Source: Ethanoligenens sp047722935
GTDB lineage: Bacteria > Bacillota > Clostridia > Oscillospirales > Ethanoligenentaceae
Direction: 5' to 3'
DNA: 64,000 nucleotides
NCBI GenBank assembly: GCA_047722935.1
Contig: JBDNZS010000008.1
Location: 1 to 64,000 of the forward strand
Shown here: positions 51,556 to 60,329 of the stretch, one piece after another
How positions within the stretch are numbered: position 1 is the stretch's first letter
Layout of the letters: every line of letters begins with the position of its first letter
The notes under the pieces: model-generated
What the model saw: only the letters and a program-made list of their open reading frames with translations
Databases searched by the model: none
Told to the model about the DNA's origin: nothing
Translations under genes and position numbers: made by a program

Positions 51556-52560
51556 TTATCCAATCTCCATATTGGCACAGGCGTTCAGTCCTGCATCGGC
51601 GGTGTTTCCCGCTTGTATCTCATAATATGCCTGCGCACCGATCATGGCGGCGTTGTCTCCACAGAGCTCCAGGGGCGGTAGATACAATTTGCGCCCGCTC
51701 AGGGCGCAGTCGTCCTCGACACGTTTCCTAAGTGCGGTATTGGCTACCACGCCGCCTGCCAGCACCAGTGTGCGGCTGTCTGTATCATTTGCCGCGAGCA
51801 GGAATCCGTGTGCCAGCATGTCCACCACGGCGGCTTGAAAGGAAGCAGCGACGTCTTCCTTGCAGATTGTTTCGCCTTTTTGCGCGGCATTGTGTACATA
51901 ATTGAGCACAGCGGTCTTCAAACCGGAAAAGCTGTAGTCATAGGGTGCGCCGTCCACATGGGGACGCGGGAAATGGATAGACTTTGCGTTACCCGCCTTG
52001 GCCGCGCGGTCGATGGCGATACCGCCCGGATAAGGGAAGCCCAGTGCACGGGCAGCCTTGTCAAAGGCCTCTCCGGCGGCGTCGTCCCGCGTGCGGCCAA
52101 GCACAGTGAAATGGGTATAGTCCTCTGCCTGCACGATGTGGCTGTGTCCGCCGGATGCCACCAGACAAAGGAACGGCGGTTTCAGTTCGGGGTGGGCCAG
52201 ATAATTGGCGGCGATATGCCCACGCAGATGATGCACGGGGATGAGTGGAAGACCGCGCGCCAGCGCCAATCCTTTGGCAAAGTTGACGCCCACCAGCAGT
52301 GCGCCAATCAGTCCAGGCGCATAGGTGACGGCCACAGCGTCGATGTCGTCTAACGTGCAGCTTGCGTCACTTAACGCCTGTGTGCAAAGCTGTGCAATCA
52401 CCTCCACATGCTGGCGGGAGGCAATCTCCGGAACCACGCCGCCATAAAGGCGGTGGGTTTCAATTTGTGAAGCGATGACGTTGGACAGCGCCTGTCGGCC
52501 GTCCCGCACCACAGCGGCAGCGGTCTCATCACAGGAGGATTCAAAAGCAAGGATATTCAA
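51556..52560 (-). CDS. tsaD: tRNA N6-threonylcarbamoyladenosine transferase TsaD
   Basis: 334 residues, ASKHA fold. Makes the t6A37 modification with TsaB, TsaE and TsaC. N-terminus NILAFESSCDETAAAVV, metal-binding VHHLRGHIAANYL, VASGGHSHIV and YSFSGLKTAV, then VLAGGVVANTALR. TTG start behind GAAGGTGA. Near rimI, as usual, although tsaB and tsaE are not in this stretch. Confidence 0.96.
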   Translation of the reverse strand: MNILAFESSCDETAAAVVRDGRQALSNVIASQIETHRLYGGVVPEIASRQHVEVIAQLCTQALSDASCTLDDIDAVAVTYAPGLIGALLVGVNFAKGLALARGLPLIPVHHLRGHIAANYLAHPELKPPFLCLVASGGHSHIVQAEDYTHFTVLGRTRDDAAGEAFDKAARALGFPYPGGIAIDRAAKAGNAKSIHFPRPHVDGAPYDYSFSGLKTAVLNYVHNAAQKGETICKEDVAASFQAAVVDMLAHGFLLAANDTDSRTLVLAGGVVANTALRKRVEDDCALSGRKLYLPPLELCGDNAAMIGAQAYYEIQAGNTADAGLNACANMEIG

Positions 52561-52702
52561 ACGGATTCACCTTCGATCGGCATCATATAAAAATAATGTT
52601 AGAACAACGCTCAGTGTGTTTTAAAGGGCAACTGTGCAAACGAGATGGGTTTAAGCGTAAACGGGTCTCCATGGCCCGGATAAATTATCTAATGCCATCC
52701 TG

Positions 52703-53161
52703 TCATCCGTAGAATTTGGTCATGATATAAGCATCTTCCGGCGGGTGGGCATAATATTCTGGGCGGATGCCCATGGTGCGAAAACCGCAGGAATGGTACA
52801 AGGTGATGGCGGCGGCGTTGGAGACGCGCACCTCCAGTGAGAGGAACGACAGCCGTTTGTCGTGTGCAAACTTATCCAGCGCTGCAAGAAGTGCGCGTGC
52901 GACCCCCTGATGGCGCTGTGCGGGTGCGACGGCGATATTGTATAGATAGCCCTCGTCCAGCACCCACGACATACCCGCATAGCCCGCCAATGCACCGCCC
53001 TGTTCGGCTACGAGGAATCGGGCGGCAGGGTTTTGCAGTTCCTCCACAAATGCGTCCCGTGACCATGGGTCGCCGAAACAGACGCGTTCCAGTGCGGTCA
53101 CATCCGCCAGATGGTATTTGTCCATGGGCAGAATATCAAATGATACCACCTCGCCGCTCAT
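52703..53161 (-). CDS. rimI: Ribosomal-protein-alanine N-acetyltransferase RimI-like
   Basis: 152 residues, GNAT fold. LYNIAVAPAQRHQGVARALL is the acetyl-CoA binding motif A; LEVRVSNAAAITLYHSCGF is motif B, typical of RimI. Its start overlaps the upstream phosphatase stop (ATGA). It lies 142 bases ahead of tsaD in the same direction, the conserved rimI-tsaD linkage. Confidence 0.88.
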   Translation of the reverse strand: MSGEVVSFDILPMDKYHLADVTALERVCFGDPWSRDAFVEELQNPAARFLVAEQGGALAGYAGMSWVLDEGYLYNIAVAPAQRHQGVARALLAALDKFAHDKRLSFLSLEVRVSNAAAITLYHSCGFRTMGIRPEYYAHPPEDAYIMTKFYG

Positions 53162-53589
53162 GCGTCGAAATACTGCCCGATGATGCCGCGCAGTGCCTCG
53201 AGGATTTCATCGCGGCAGGTGCGGTAAACGCGCAGATTCTGGCCGTAGGGGTCATCAATACCGCTGCCGAGAATATGTACTTTAGGCAAATATTCCGGTA
53301 GGACAGACTCAATGGAGGAATAATGGGAGCGAGTCATGACATACACATCGTCGGTATCTTCGAGAATTGCACGGGTGAGCGCCCGCGCACGGTGGTAGCG
53401 CAGGTCAATGCCGATCTCTTTAAGCGCGGTGATGGCGTGTGCCGAGGCGCGGTCGCCCTCCAGTCCGGCGATGCCCGCGCTGGAAGCGGCAGGCGGCAGG
53501 CCGCGCTCTTGGAGCATGTGGTTAAAGATAGCTTCTGCCATGGGGCTGCGGCAGAGGTTGCCGGTGCAGACGAATAAAACCTTTTTCAT
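53158..53589 (-). CDS. Low-molecular-weight protein-tyrosine phosphatase family protein
   Basis: 143 residues. P-loop CTGNLCRSPMAEA (Cys8) with the catalytic Cys and Arg, and the late general acid Asp in GIDDPYGQN. The family also includes arsenate reductases, but with this single P-loop and DPYG it looks like a tyrosine phosphatase, possibly acting on a bacterial tyrosine kinase or arginine phosphate. It overlaps rimI by four bases. Confidence 0.88.
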   Translation of the reverse strand: MKKVLFVCTGNLCRSPMAEAIFNHMLQERGLPPAASSAGIAGLEGDRASAHAITALKEIGIDLRYHRARALTRAILEDTDDVYVMTRSHYSSIESVLPEYLPKVHILGSGIDDPYGQNLRVYRTCRDEILEALRGIIGQYFDA

Positions 53590-53630
53590 AAATATCCCCT
53601 CCCTATATCTGAAATAATGTGGACGACGTT

Positions 53631-56243
53631 TCAGCCTTTTGCGTCGTACCAGGTGCGGCCGGTGTGTACATCGGCTTCCAGTTTCACACGCAACTGCATG
53701 GCGCCTTCCATTTCTTCTTCCAGGATACGGCCAGCCTGCGCGGCCTCGGCCTCCGGTGCCTCCACGATGAGTTCATCGTGTACCTGCAAAATCAGAACGG
53801 ACTGTAGTTTTTCGTTTTCGAGCCGGTCACGCACGCGCACCATGGCGATTTTGATGATGTCGGCGGCGGTGCCCTGAATCGGGGTGTTCCGTGCCACGCG
53901 TTCACCGAACGCACGCATGTTGTGGTTGGAGGAAAGCAGCTCGGGCAGCATCCGACGCCGGCCGAACAGCGTTTCTACGTAACCTTTTTCATGTGCCTCC
54001 CGAATGACCTTTTCCATGTAGTCCCGCACGCCGGAGAACTTTTGCAGATAGCCTTTGATATAGCTGTCCGCCTCCTTGACACTGACGCCGATGTCCTGTG
54101 AGAGCGAAAATGCCCCGATGCCATAGACGATGCCAAAGTTGACGGCTTTGGCTCGCGAGCGCATGATCGGTGTAACATATTCCGGGGGCATCCCGAATAC
54201 CTGCGAGGCTGTGATGGTGTGAATGTCCTCATGGCTGTTGAACGCCGAAATCATGGCGGTGTCATTGGCGATGTGCGCAAGAATGCGCAGTTCAATCTGC
54301 GAATAGTCCGCATCCACCAGCACCCAGCCGGGGCGCGCTACAAAAAAGCGGCGCAGTTCACGCCCTTCCTCGCTGCGTACGGGGATGTTTTGCAGATTTG
54401 GCTCGGTGGAACTGATGCGCCCGGTGCGGGTTTCCACTTGATTGAAACTCGAATGGATGCGCCCGTCCGGTGCGATGACTTTGAGCAGGCCGTCGGTATA
54501 GGTGGATTTAAGCTTGCTTAGCTTACGGAAGCCGAGCAGGATGTCGATGACCGGATGCGCGCCTTTTAGTTTGTCCAATACATCGGCATTGGTAGACCAG
54601 CCGGTTTTGGTCTTCTTCCCATGCGGAAGTCCCAGCTTGACAAACAGCGCTTCGCCAAGCTGTTTGGGCGAATTGAGATTGAACGAGTAACCTACCGCCT
54701 CAACGATCTCCTGTTCCATGGCGGCAAGCTTTTTGCCAAGCGTCTCGCCATAGGCGGCGATGCCAGCTTCATCCACCATGAACCCGATGTGTTCCATCTG
54801 TGCCAGCACGCGGGCAAGCGGCAGTTCCACCTCATGGTAAAGGCGTTTCTGCCCGTTGTCCGCCAATTTTTGCAGGAGCACCGGCGCGAGTGCCTGTACG
54901 GTCAGCGCAGTGGTGACGCAGGCAGCCAGTTCCTCCGGCGCGTTTTCCACCGTTGGGGGAAAAACGGTGTATTCCTCACAAAGCCGGGCGGGCAAATACG
55001 ACGAAGCCAGCGGGTTGAGCAGGTAGGCCGCCAGCATGGTGTCGCCGACCTCCTCGTCCGCAATAGTGAAGCCCTGCCGCATTCCGGCGGCATAGACCGG
55101 CTTGCTGTCGTGTGTGCGCTTGCCGAGGGCTCCGTCCGCAAAAAACGCGGACAGGAATGCATCGAATCCCGCAGTCTGTTCTTCCAACGCGCAGGCGATG
55201 CCGTCTGTCAGCGCAAACGCAATGCCGGTGATGTGTTCGTTCTCCGCAAACCGACACGCAAAATTCACCGGGCTTTCCGTGTGCAGACGGGCCAGCAGAG
55301 CCATGCCGTCGGGTGCGATGGCACAGCAGATCGTCTTCTGCGCGTCGGGTGCGCCAGCCTGCGCGGGCATATCGGCGGTCACTCCCATTTTTTCCATCAG
55401 TTTGAACAGCTCCAGCTTTGCCATCAACAATGCCAGCGCGTGGCCGTCCCCTTTGGTATTGGCAAGGGCAGCGGGGTCGGTCTCCACCGGTGCGTCAGTG
55501 CGGATTTTCGCCAGCTTTTGGCTCATATACGCGCTGTCTTTGCCTGCCTGCAATTTGGCGCGCAACGCGGGGCGGATACCGGCGTCCTCCAGATGGGCGT
55601 AGATAGCATCCAGCGAGCCATAGGTCTGCATGAGTGAAAGCGCGGTTTTTTCACCTACACCCGCCACCCCGGGGATGTTGTCCGATGCGTCGCCCATCAG
55701 CGCCTTAACGTCGATCATCTGCGTTGGTGTGACACCGTATTGTTCCCGGATGGCGGCTTCGTCGTAGATCGTGGTCACCGGCTGTCCGGCCTTGGTGGCG
55801 GCGAGCCGCACGGTGGCGGTGGGGGCAACCAGTTGGAAGCTGTCACGGTCGCCGGTAAGCAGCACACAGGTGTCCCCGCGCTCGCCGCAGGCATGTGCCT
55901 CGGTACCCAGAATGTCATCCGCTTCAAAGCCTTCGGCTTCCAGAATGGGCAGCCCCATGTGCCGCAGAAGCTGTTTTAAGACCGGCAGCTGAGCGGCCAG
56001 CTCTTCCGGCATTTTTTTACGTCCGGCTTTGTAGCCGTCATATGCCAGATGGCGGAATGTTGGAGCAGGCAAATCGAACGCCACAGCGACGACGTCGGGC
56101 TGGGTCTCTTCTTGTGCTTTGTTGAGAATATTCAAAAAACCGACGATGGCATTGGTATATTGCCCGTCCTTGGTGGAGAGCAGACGAATGCCGTAAAATG
56201 CGCGGTTGATAATGCTATTGCCGTCGAGTACGAGCAGTTTCAT
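53631..56243 (-). CDS. polA: DNA polymerase I
   Basis: 870 residues. N-terminal 5'-nuclease domain (about 1-290, KLLVLDGNSIINRAFYGIR, LMGDASDNIPGVAGVGEKT), a central domain in which the 3'-exonuclease DxE motif is not visible, and the family A polymerase with DADYSQIELRIL (Asp646), RRMLPELLSSNHNMR and VHDELIVEAP (Asp823). The ATG behind CCGGAGGAA was chosen; the longer frame adds 62 residues from the glycosylase gene. Likely lacks proofreading, as in Bacillus PolA. Confidence 0.96.
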   Translation of the reverse strand: MKLLVLDGNSIINRAFYGIRLLSTKDGQYTNAIVGFLNILNKAQEETQPDVVAVAFDLPAPTFRHLAYDGYKAGRKKMPEELAAQLPVLKQLLRHMGLPILEAEGFEADDILGTEAHACGERGDTCVLLTGDRDSFQLVAPTATVRLAATKAGQPVTTIYDEAAIREQYGVTPTQMIDVKALMGDASDNIPGVAGVGEKTALSLMQTYGSLDAIYAHLEDAGIRPALRAKLQAGKDSAYMSQKLAKIRTDAPVETDPAALANTKGDGHALALLMAKLELFKLMEKMGVTADMPAQAGAPDAQKTICCAIAPDGMALLARLHTESPVNFACRFAENEHITGIAFALTDGIACALEEQTAGFDAFLSAFFADGALGKRTHDSKPVYAAGMRQGFTIADEEVGDTMLAAYLLNPLASSYLPARLCEEYTVFPPTVENAPEELAACVTTALTVQALAPVLLQKLADNGQKRLYHEVELPLARVLAQMEHIGFMVDEAGIAAYGETLGKKLAAMEQEIVEAVGYSFNLNSPKQLGEALFVKLGLPHGKKTKTGWSTNADVLDKLKGAHPVIDILLGFRKLSKLKSTYTDGLLKVIAPDGRIHSSFNQVETRTGRISSTEPNLQNIPVRSEEGRELRRFFVARPGWVLVDADYSQIELRILAHIANDTAMISAFNSHEDIHTITASQVFGMPPEYVTPIMRSRAKAVNFGIVYGIGAFSLSQDIGVSVKEADSYIKGYLQKFSGVRDYMEKVIREAHEKGYVETLFGRRRMLPELLSSNHNMRAFGERVARNTPIQGTAADIIKIAMVRVRDRLENEKLQSVLILQVHDELIVEAPEAEAAQAGRILEEEMEGAMQLRVKLEADVHTGRTWYDAKG

Positions 56244-56265
56244 ATGGAATTTCCTCCGGGCGCGG

Positions 56266-57102
56266 CTATTTTGATGGAGCGGCATGGCAGCGTTCGTAAT
56301 GGAACAGGAACTGCTGTGCGATACCGCCGAGCGGGCGCAATGCTTCGGGAAAGCCGTTGGGATAATAAGCGGCAAGGATACGCCGCACCCAAACATCCAC
56401 CGGAAAGCAGTCGAGCCGCCCGCAGCCAAACAACAGAGCGCAGTCAGCCACCTTTGGCCCTACGCCGTGAATGGTCTGGAGGGCGGCACGCGCATCGTCC
56501 AGCGGCATGGCGGACAACTGCTCAAAACGCACTGTTCCGTCGGCCACTTTCCGCGCGGCATCCAGCACGTATTTGGCGCGGAATCCACAGCGCACGGGTG
56601 CGAGTTCCTCTACGGATAATCCCGCCAATGCTTCCGGCAAAGGGAATGTAAATCCCCCACCCGGAATCGGTGTGCCAAACGCGGTGCAAAGCCGGTCGAT
56701 AATGCCTTTGATGCGCGGAATATTGTTGTTCTGCGAAAGAATGAAGGAGCAGAGTGTCTCCCAAGGTTCCTGCCGCAGCAGACGCAGGCCGGGCGCGAAT
56801 GCCACGGCGCGTGCGAGCGGGGTATCTTGCAAAAATGCCGTGCGGATGGAGGTGTAGTCCCGATCCAGATCAAAATAACGCCGCCAAAGCGTGTCCATTT
56901 CGTCGGGCGACGCGCCAATGAGCAGAAGGGCTTCCCCATCCTTTCGCAGACGAAGCCTGCGCCCGTGGGCAATCCCAGCCCAGACGCCGTCGGACTGTCT
57001 TTCCCAGCGAAAACACTGCCCGTTCTCAAACACCGCAGACGGGTCAAAATCCGGTGCGGAAATCAGAACGGTATGTTGTGCTGTGGTCGTGGTCGCTGTC
57101 AT
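56266..57102 (-). CDS. DNA glycosylase of the OGG/AlkA family
   Basis: 278 residues. N-terminal beta domain (ENGQCFRWERQSDGVW, as in OGG), then the helix-hairpin-helix domain with IHGVGPKVADCALLFG (catalytic Lys in VGPKVAD) and the catalytic Asp in CFPVDVWVRR. FILSQNNNIPRIKGI is typical of 8-oxoguanine glycosylases. The ATG after CCGGAG was chosen over two upstream ones. Its stop lies 22 bases before polA, so base-excision repair genes are linked. Confidence 0.9.
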   Translation of the reverse strand: MTATTTTAQHTVLISAPDFDPSAVFENGQCFRWERQSDGVWAGIAHGRRLRLRKDGEALLLIGASPDEMDTLWRRYFDLDRDYTSIRTAFLQDTPLARAVAFAPGLRLLRQEPWETLCSFILSQNNNIPRIKGIIDRLCTAFGTPIPGGGFTFPLPEALAGLSVEELAPVRCGFRAKYVLDAARKVADGTVRFEQLSAMPLDDARAALQTIHGVGPKVADCALLFGCGRLDCFPVDVWVRRILAAYYPNGFPEALRPLGGIAQQFLFHYERCHAAPSK

Positions 57103-57156
57103 TGCATTCTCCGGTCCCATCCGTTTAGCATCCCTATACAAGGCATCCTGTTATTA

Positions 57157-57168
57157 TGTGCTATTATA
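57157..57168 (-). promoter_or_regulatory. Extended -10 promoter of the glycosylase-polA run
   Basis: TGGTATAAT on the minus strand is an extended -10 (TG one base before a perfect TATAAT). No good -35 is seen. It lies about 60 bases ahead of the glycosylase. Confidence 0.55.
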
Positions 57169-57200
57169 CCATATTTTCCGCGTGAGCGCCCGCCGCTGTC

Positions 57201-57229
57201 AAAAAAGCCACCGGTTTTATCCGGTGGCC
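57201..57229 (-). terminator. Terminator after the PilZ gene
   Basis: GCCACCGG / CCGGTGGC with a T6 run on the minus strand, about 28 bases after the PilZ stop. Confidence 0.85.
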
Positions 57230-57257
57230 GTTCAATATGTAAAATTCGGGCTGAAAC

Positions 57258-57872
57258 TCAAAATGTCTGTTTGCGCCGCAACTCAATCTGCTGGCCAAAT
57301 ACCCATCGGTGGATCTCGTTGGAATCTTTTTGGGAGATGTTGACGAAATGGCAGCCATAATGAAACCCATTGGGCGAAATTTCACGGCGGACGATCTCCG
57401 CAGTCAGCGGGATATCCCGCGGTGTTTCACGGAAAGCGAAAACAAAATTAAAACCAATATCGAACCGTTCTTTACAGGCAATATAAATTCCTTCAGCGCT
57501 GACATTTAGGATGGTTACATGCAGCGGTTTTTCAAACGGGTGCTCACCGTCTGAATCGGCGTAAAATCGGAAAAGATACTCCAATTCTGTGTTGACGCGC
57601 GTATTATTGCGTTTTTGCCGGTTGGCAACGAGTTTGAGAGCGGTGAGCCGCACATGTGTTAACAGTGCGGTTTGGATGCGTCCATCATATACGCATTCGC
57701 CCATCGAAGCATTGTAAATGTGTATGCGCACATCCTGTCCATCATAGACCCAGCCGGTGGTGTCTTTGACAGTGGTGATCTCCATGACACCACTCTCGAA
57801 AGCACGCACAAATCCCTCTACAATTGGGTTTCTATCCGTATCGACAATGACGCATTTGTCAAATTCATGCAT
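57258..57872 (-). CDS. PilZ-domain cyclic-di-GMP-binding protein
   Basis: 204 residues. The N-terminal half (about 1-90) looks like a YcgR-N-type barrel. The PilZ half has the ligand motif RNNTR (RxxxR, near 87-91) and NVSAEG (D/NxSxxG), both intact. It is therefore expected to bind c-di-GMP; YcgR-like proteins brake flagella or act on secretion. No diguanylate cyclase or flagellar gene is nearby. Confidence 0.88.
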   Translation of the reverse strand: MHEFDKCVIVDTDRNPIVEGFVRAFESGVMEITTVKDTTGWVYDGQDVRIHIYNASMGECVYDGRIQTALLTHVRLTALKLVANRQKRNNTRVNTELEYLFRFYADSDGEHPFEKPLHVTILNVSAEGIYIACKERFDIGFNFVFAFRETPRDIPLTAEIVRREISPNGFHYGCHFVNISQKDSNEIHRWVFGQQIELRRKQTF

Positions 57873-58003
57873 AATTTAGAACCGCCCTGTCTGAATAATC
57901 TGATGATACTCCATTATAAATAGAAACAGCAAAACCACTTTATTATATAGTATCGGATTGCACTGTGATTTGCAAGATGCAAATGAGAATTCCCAATCAT
58001 TTT

Positions 58004-59230
58004 TTAATGATTGGATTGCAAAGAAACCGGCATCTTTCGTTTGCAGAAGAGGACAAGGAACAAATTCCCGAGCAGGATGCCCGCGGTAATCAAGAAGATG
58101 TGGGAAAAACCCAGGTGTGCCGAAACAAACGACCCGAGCAAAGGTCCCAGCACAAGGCCCAGGTAAGTCATGGCCTGGTTGTAACCAAAAACACGGCCAA
58201 AGATATCGGACCGCGACGTTTTTTTAAGCAACGTGGAAACGATAGGCATGATGCCGGCCTGTGAGACGCCGAACAGGAATCGCAGCCCCATCAGCTGCCA
58301 CGCGTTTTGGACAAAAGCCATGGGGATAAACAGGATGCCGGAGAACAAAAGCGAAAAGAGCAGGATGCGCATATAACCGGTGCGGTCTGCAAGCCGCCCG
58401 ATGAGAGAAGCGGTAAGCAGAATGCCGACCCCTGTCGCGGATATGACAATGCCGGAAAACAGGCTGATTTGTCCCGAAACGGTATGGCTTTGTTCAAACA
58501 GCTGACGGACGAAAAGGGAAACAATCGGTTCAATGGACTGGTTGGCGGTGTTGATGAGACAGGTGGTGACCATCAACATGATGAAAAAGAACCGGCCGTC
58601 AATCGCCGCAAGCAACGGGCCTGGTTTGGAGTGGGTGACTACGGTGAGCGGACGGTCGGGCAGGTCGCCTTCTTTGATAAAAAGTGCCGCAATCAAAAAG
58701 GACACAAAAAGAGAAGCGGTGGTTACAAAAAAAGTGTTGCGGATATGGATGGTGGTGTCCAGATAGCCGCCGATGACCGGTCCCAGCAGTGTGCCTGCCA
58801 TCATGCCGGTGGACAGGGTGGCCAGTGCCCAACCGGCTTTTTTGTCCGGTGTCACCCGCGCAATCAGCGCGTTGGCGGACGGATTGTAGCCGGAGACCAG
58901 CCCTTGCAGCAGTCGAAAAAGCAGCAACAGCCAGATAGAATGGACAAACGGATAGGCAAAATTGGACAGTGCCAGCCCCATGCTGGTGCACATCATGACG
59001 GTCTTGCGCCCGTGGATGTCGGCCAAGCGCCCCCAAAGGGGGGACATCAGCGCAGCCGCGACAAACGTGATGGAAAACGCGGCGCCGGAAAGCAGCGAGA
59101 CGGTACCGAGATCTTTCACACCCATCTGCTCAATATAAAACGGCATGAACGGCACCACGATATTGATGCCGCAGCTGGTGGTAAACGAGCCCAACCAGCA
59201 GACGACGAGATTTCTTTTCCAGAGTTCCAT
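58004..59230 (-). CDS. MFS transporter, drug-efflux type
   Basis: 408 residues with about 12 membrane helices. The motif A sequence GRLADIHGRKTVMMC between helices 2 and 3 and its echo GRLADRTGYMRILLF in the second half mark the family; GPVIGGYLD resembles motif C of drug/H+ antiporters. A YfkF/TetA-like exporter is most likely, but the substrate is unknown. The ATG behind CAGGAAG was chosen; the longer frame includes a hairpin. Confidence 0.88.
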   Translation of the reverse strand: MELWKRNLVVCWLGSFTTSCGINIVVPFMPFYIEQMGVKDLGTVSLLSGAAFSITFVAAALMSPLWGRLADIHGRKTVMMCTSMGLALSNFAYPFVHSIWLLLLFRLLQGLVSGYNPSANALIARVTPDKKAGWALATLSTGMMAGTLLGPVIGGYLDTTIHIRNTFFVTTASLFVSFLIAALFIKEGDLPDRPLTVVTHSKPGPLLAAIDGRFFFIMLMVTTCLINTANQSIEPIVSLFVRQLFEQSHTVSGQISLFSGIVISATGVGILLTASLIGRLADRTGYMRILLFSLLFSGILFIPMAFVQNAWQLMGLRFLFGVSQAGIMPIVSTLLKKTSRSDIFGRVFGYNQAMTYLGLVLGPLLGSFVSAHLGFSHIFLITAGILLGNLFLVLFCKRKMPVSLQSNH

Positions 59231-59276
59231 GGTATTCTTCCTGTCTACAGTTTCAGCTAAAGGGCCGCCTGTTGCC

Positions 59277-59316
59277 ACAAGGCAAGAACCTGTGCACACA
59301 CAGGTCCTTGCCTTGT
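59277..59316. promoter_or_regulatory. Long inverted repeat ahead of the MFS gene
   Basis: ACAAGGCAAG-a-ACCTGTG pairs with CACAGGT-c-CTTGCCTTGT: 17 of 18 positions, four-base loop, 47 bases before the MFS start and about 65 bases after the VOC stop. No T-run follows. It may be a repressor operator, an mRNA hairpin or an inefficient terminator. Confidence 0.6.
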
Positions 59317-59382
59317 CAAACAAGCGCAGTTCCGTCGTCAGCCGCCCAAAGCAGGGACGCGGACCAGTCTGTTATCTACCGG

Positions 59383-59754
59383 TTACATTTCTTTAAATAA
59401 TTCGATCTTGTTGCCCGCGGGGTCCCGCACGAATGCGATGCGGACAGGCAGGCCCGGCTCGCTGGGGATGGTCAGGCTTTCGGGCGCGGACACATTGGTG
59501 CAGCCGCTTTTCAGCAGATCCGCATAGGCCGCGTCTACATCGGTACAGACATATGCTACATGGGCGTAGCCCTTTTCTTCGTCAACAGGGAAAAATTCGA
59601 GGTGGGTACCGTCCGGGGACTTGAGCATAGCTCCCCCGTCCCACTTCAAACGCAAAGTGTAACCCAATTTGGATGTGTAAAAATCAATGCTTCGCTGGAT
59701 GTCGTCTACTTTCATGCAGATATGGTGGACACCTTGAAAATAGGTTTGGCTCAT
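59383..59754 (-). CDS. VOC-family (glyoxalase/bleomycin resistance fold) protein
   Basis: 123 residues. Two betaalphabeta-beta-beta modules: GVHHICMKVDDIQRSIDFYT opens the first with the metal-binding His, HLEFF has a Glu, HVAYVCTDVDAAYADLL opens the second, and NKIELFKE ends with the last Glu. The metal set His-Glu-His-Glu is present, so it could be a lactoylglutathione lyase-like enzyme or other metalloenzyme. It is upstream of the MFS gene on the same strand. RBS AAAGGAGGAG. Confidence 0.85.
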   Translation of the reverse strand: MSQTYFQGVHHICMKVDDIQRSIDFYTSKLGYTLRLKWDGGAMLKSPDGTHLEFFPVDEEKGYAHVAYVCTDVDAAYADLLKSGCTNVSAPESLTIPSEPGLPVRIAFVRDPAGNKIELFKEM

Positions 59755-59790
59755 GAAAACTCCTCCTTTATACACGATACGGATGTGAGT

Positions 59791-59820
59791 ATTATACTCC
59801 TCAATGGTTTGTCAATGCAA
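59791..59820 (-). promoter_or_regulatory. Promoter of the VOC-MFS pair
   Basis: TTGCAT and a perfect TATAAT on the minus strand, 18 bases apart. Confidence 0.65.
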
Positions 59821-59842
59821 GGAAACCACACAGATATACGAA

Positions 59843-59871
59843 GACCCGCCATCGATAGCCGGTGGCGGGTC
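59843..59871 (-). terminator. Terminator after sufU
   Basis: GACCCGCCA / TGGCGGGTC, 25 bases after the sufU stop; the T-run is poor. Confidence 0.6.
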
Positions 59872-59894
59872 ATTGCATTTTAATATGAAATCAG

Positions 59895-60329
59895 TCAATC
59901 CTTTTTGCCGTCCATCGCATTTTCAAGTGTATGCCAGCCAAGCACCGCACATTTTACACGCGCAGGCATATTGCCGATGTTCTTGAGCGCAACGGCTTCG
60001 TCCAATACTTCAAGCTGTTCGTCGTCTGTGATCTCATGCTTGATCATGCCTAAAAAGGTCTGCGCGAGCTTTTTTGCCTCATCCACTGATTTTCCTTTGA
60101 TAAGGTCGACCATGATATCGGCTGAAGCCTGTGAAATAGCACAGCCGATGCCGGTAAACGAGGCGTCCTCAATGAAGCCGTCTTTCACCCGCAGTTCCAG
60201 TTCAATCTCATCGCCGCAGCTCGGATTGTGGCCCTTGAGGACGGCAGTCGGGTTTTCGATGTGGCGCTTGTTGGCTGGGGACGCGTTATGCTCCGTGATA
60301 ATTTCCGTATAAATGTTATTTAGATCCAT
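59895..60329 (-). CDS. sufU: SUF-type iron-sulfur scaffold/sulfur-transfer protein SufU
   Basis: 144 residues. The three conserved cysteines lie in NPSCGDEI, GIGCAISQA and RVKCAVLGWH, with the Asp next to the first, as in zinc-binding SufU that accepts sulfur from SufS. The 18-20-residue insertion before the third Cys, typical of SufU over IscU, is present. ATG chosen for the standard MDLNNIYTEII start. It overlaps the sufS end by 14 bases. Confidence 0.93.
   Translation of the reverse strand: MDLNNIYTEIITEHNASPANKRHIENPTAVLKGHNPSCGDEIELELRVKDGFIEDASFTGIGCAISQASADIMVDLIKGKSVDEAKKLAQTFLGMIKHEITDDEQLEVLDEAVALKNIGNMPARVKCAVLGWHTLENAMDGKKD

Noticed and set aside
58307..59260. 317-codon plus-strand frame opposite the MFS transporter
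   Set aside because: It is highly charged and low in hydrophobic residues, as expected for the complement of a membrane protein gene; no start signal.
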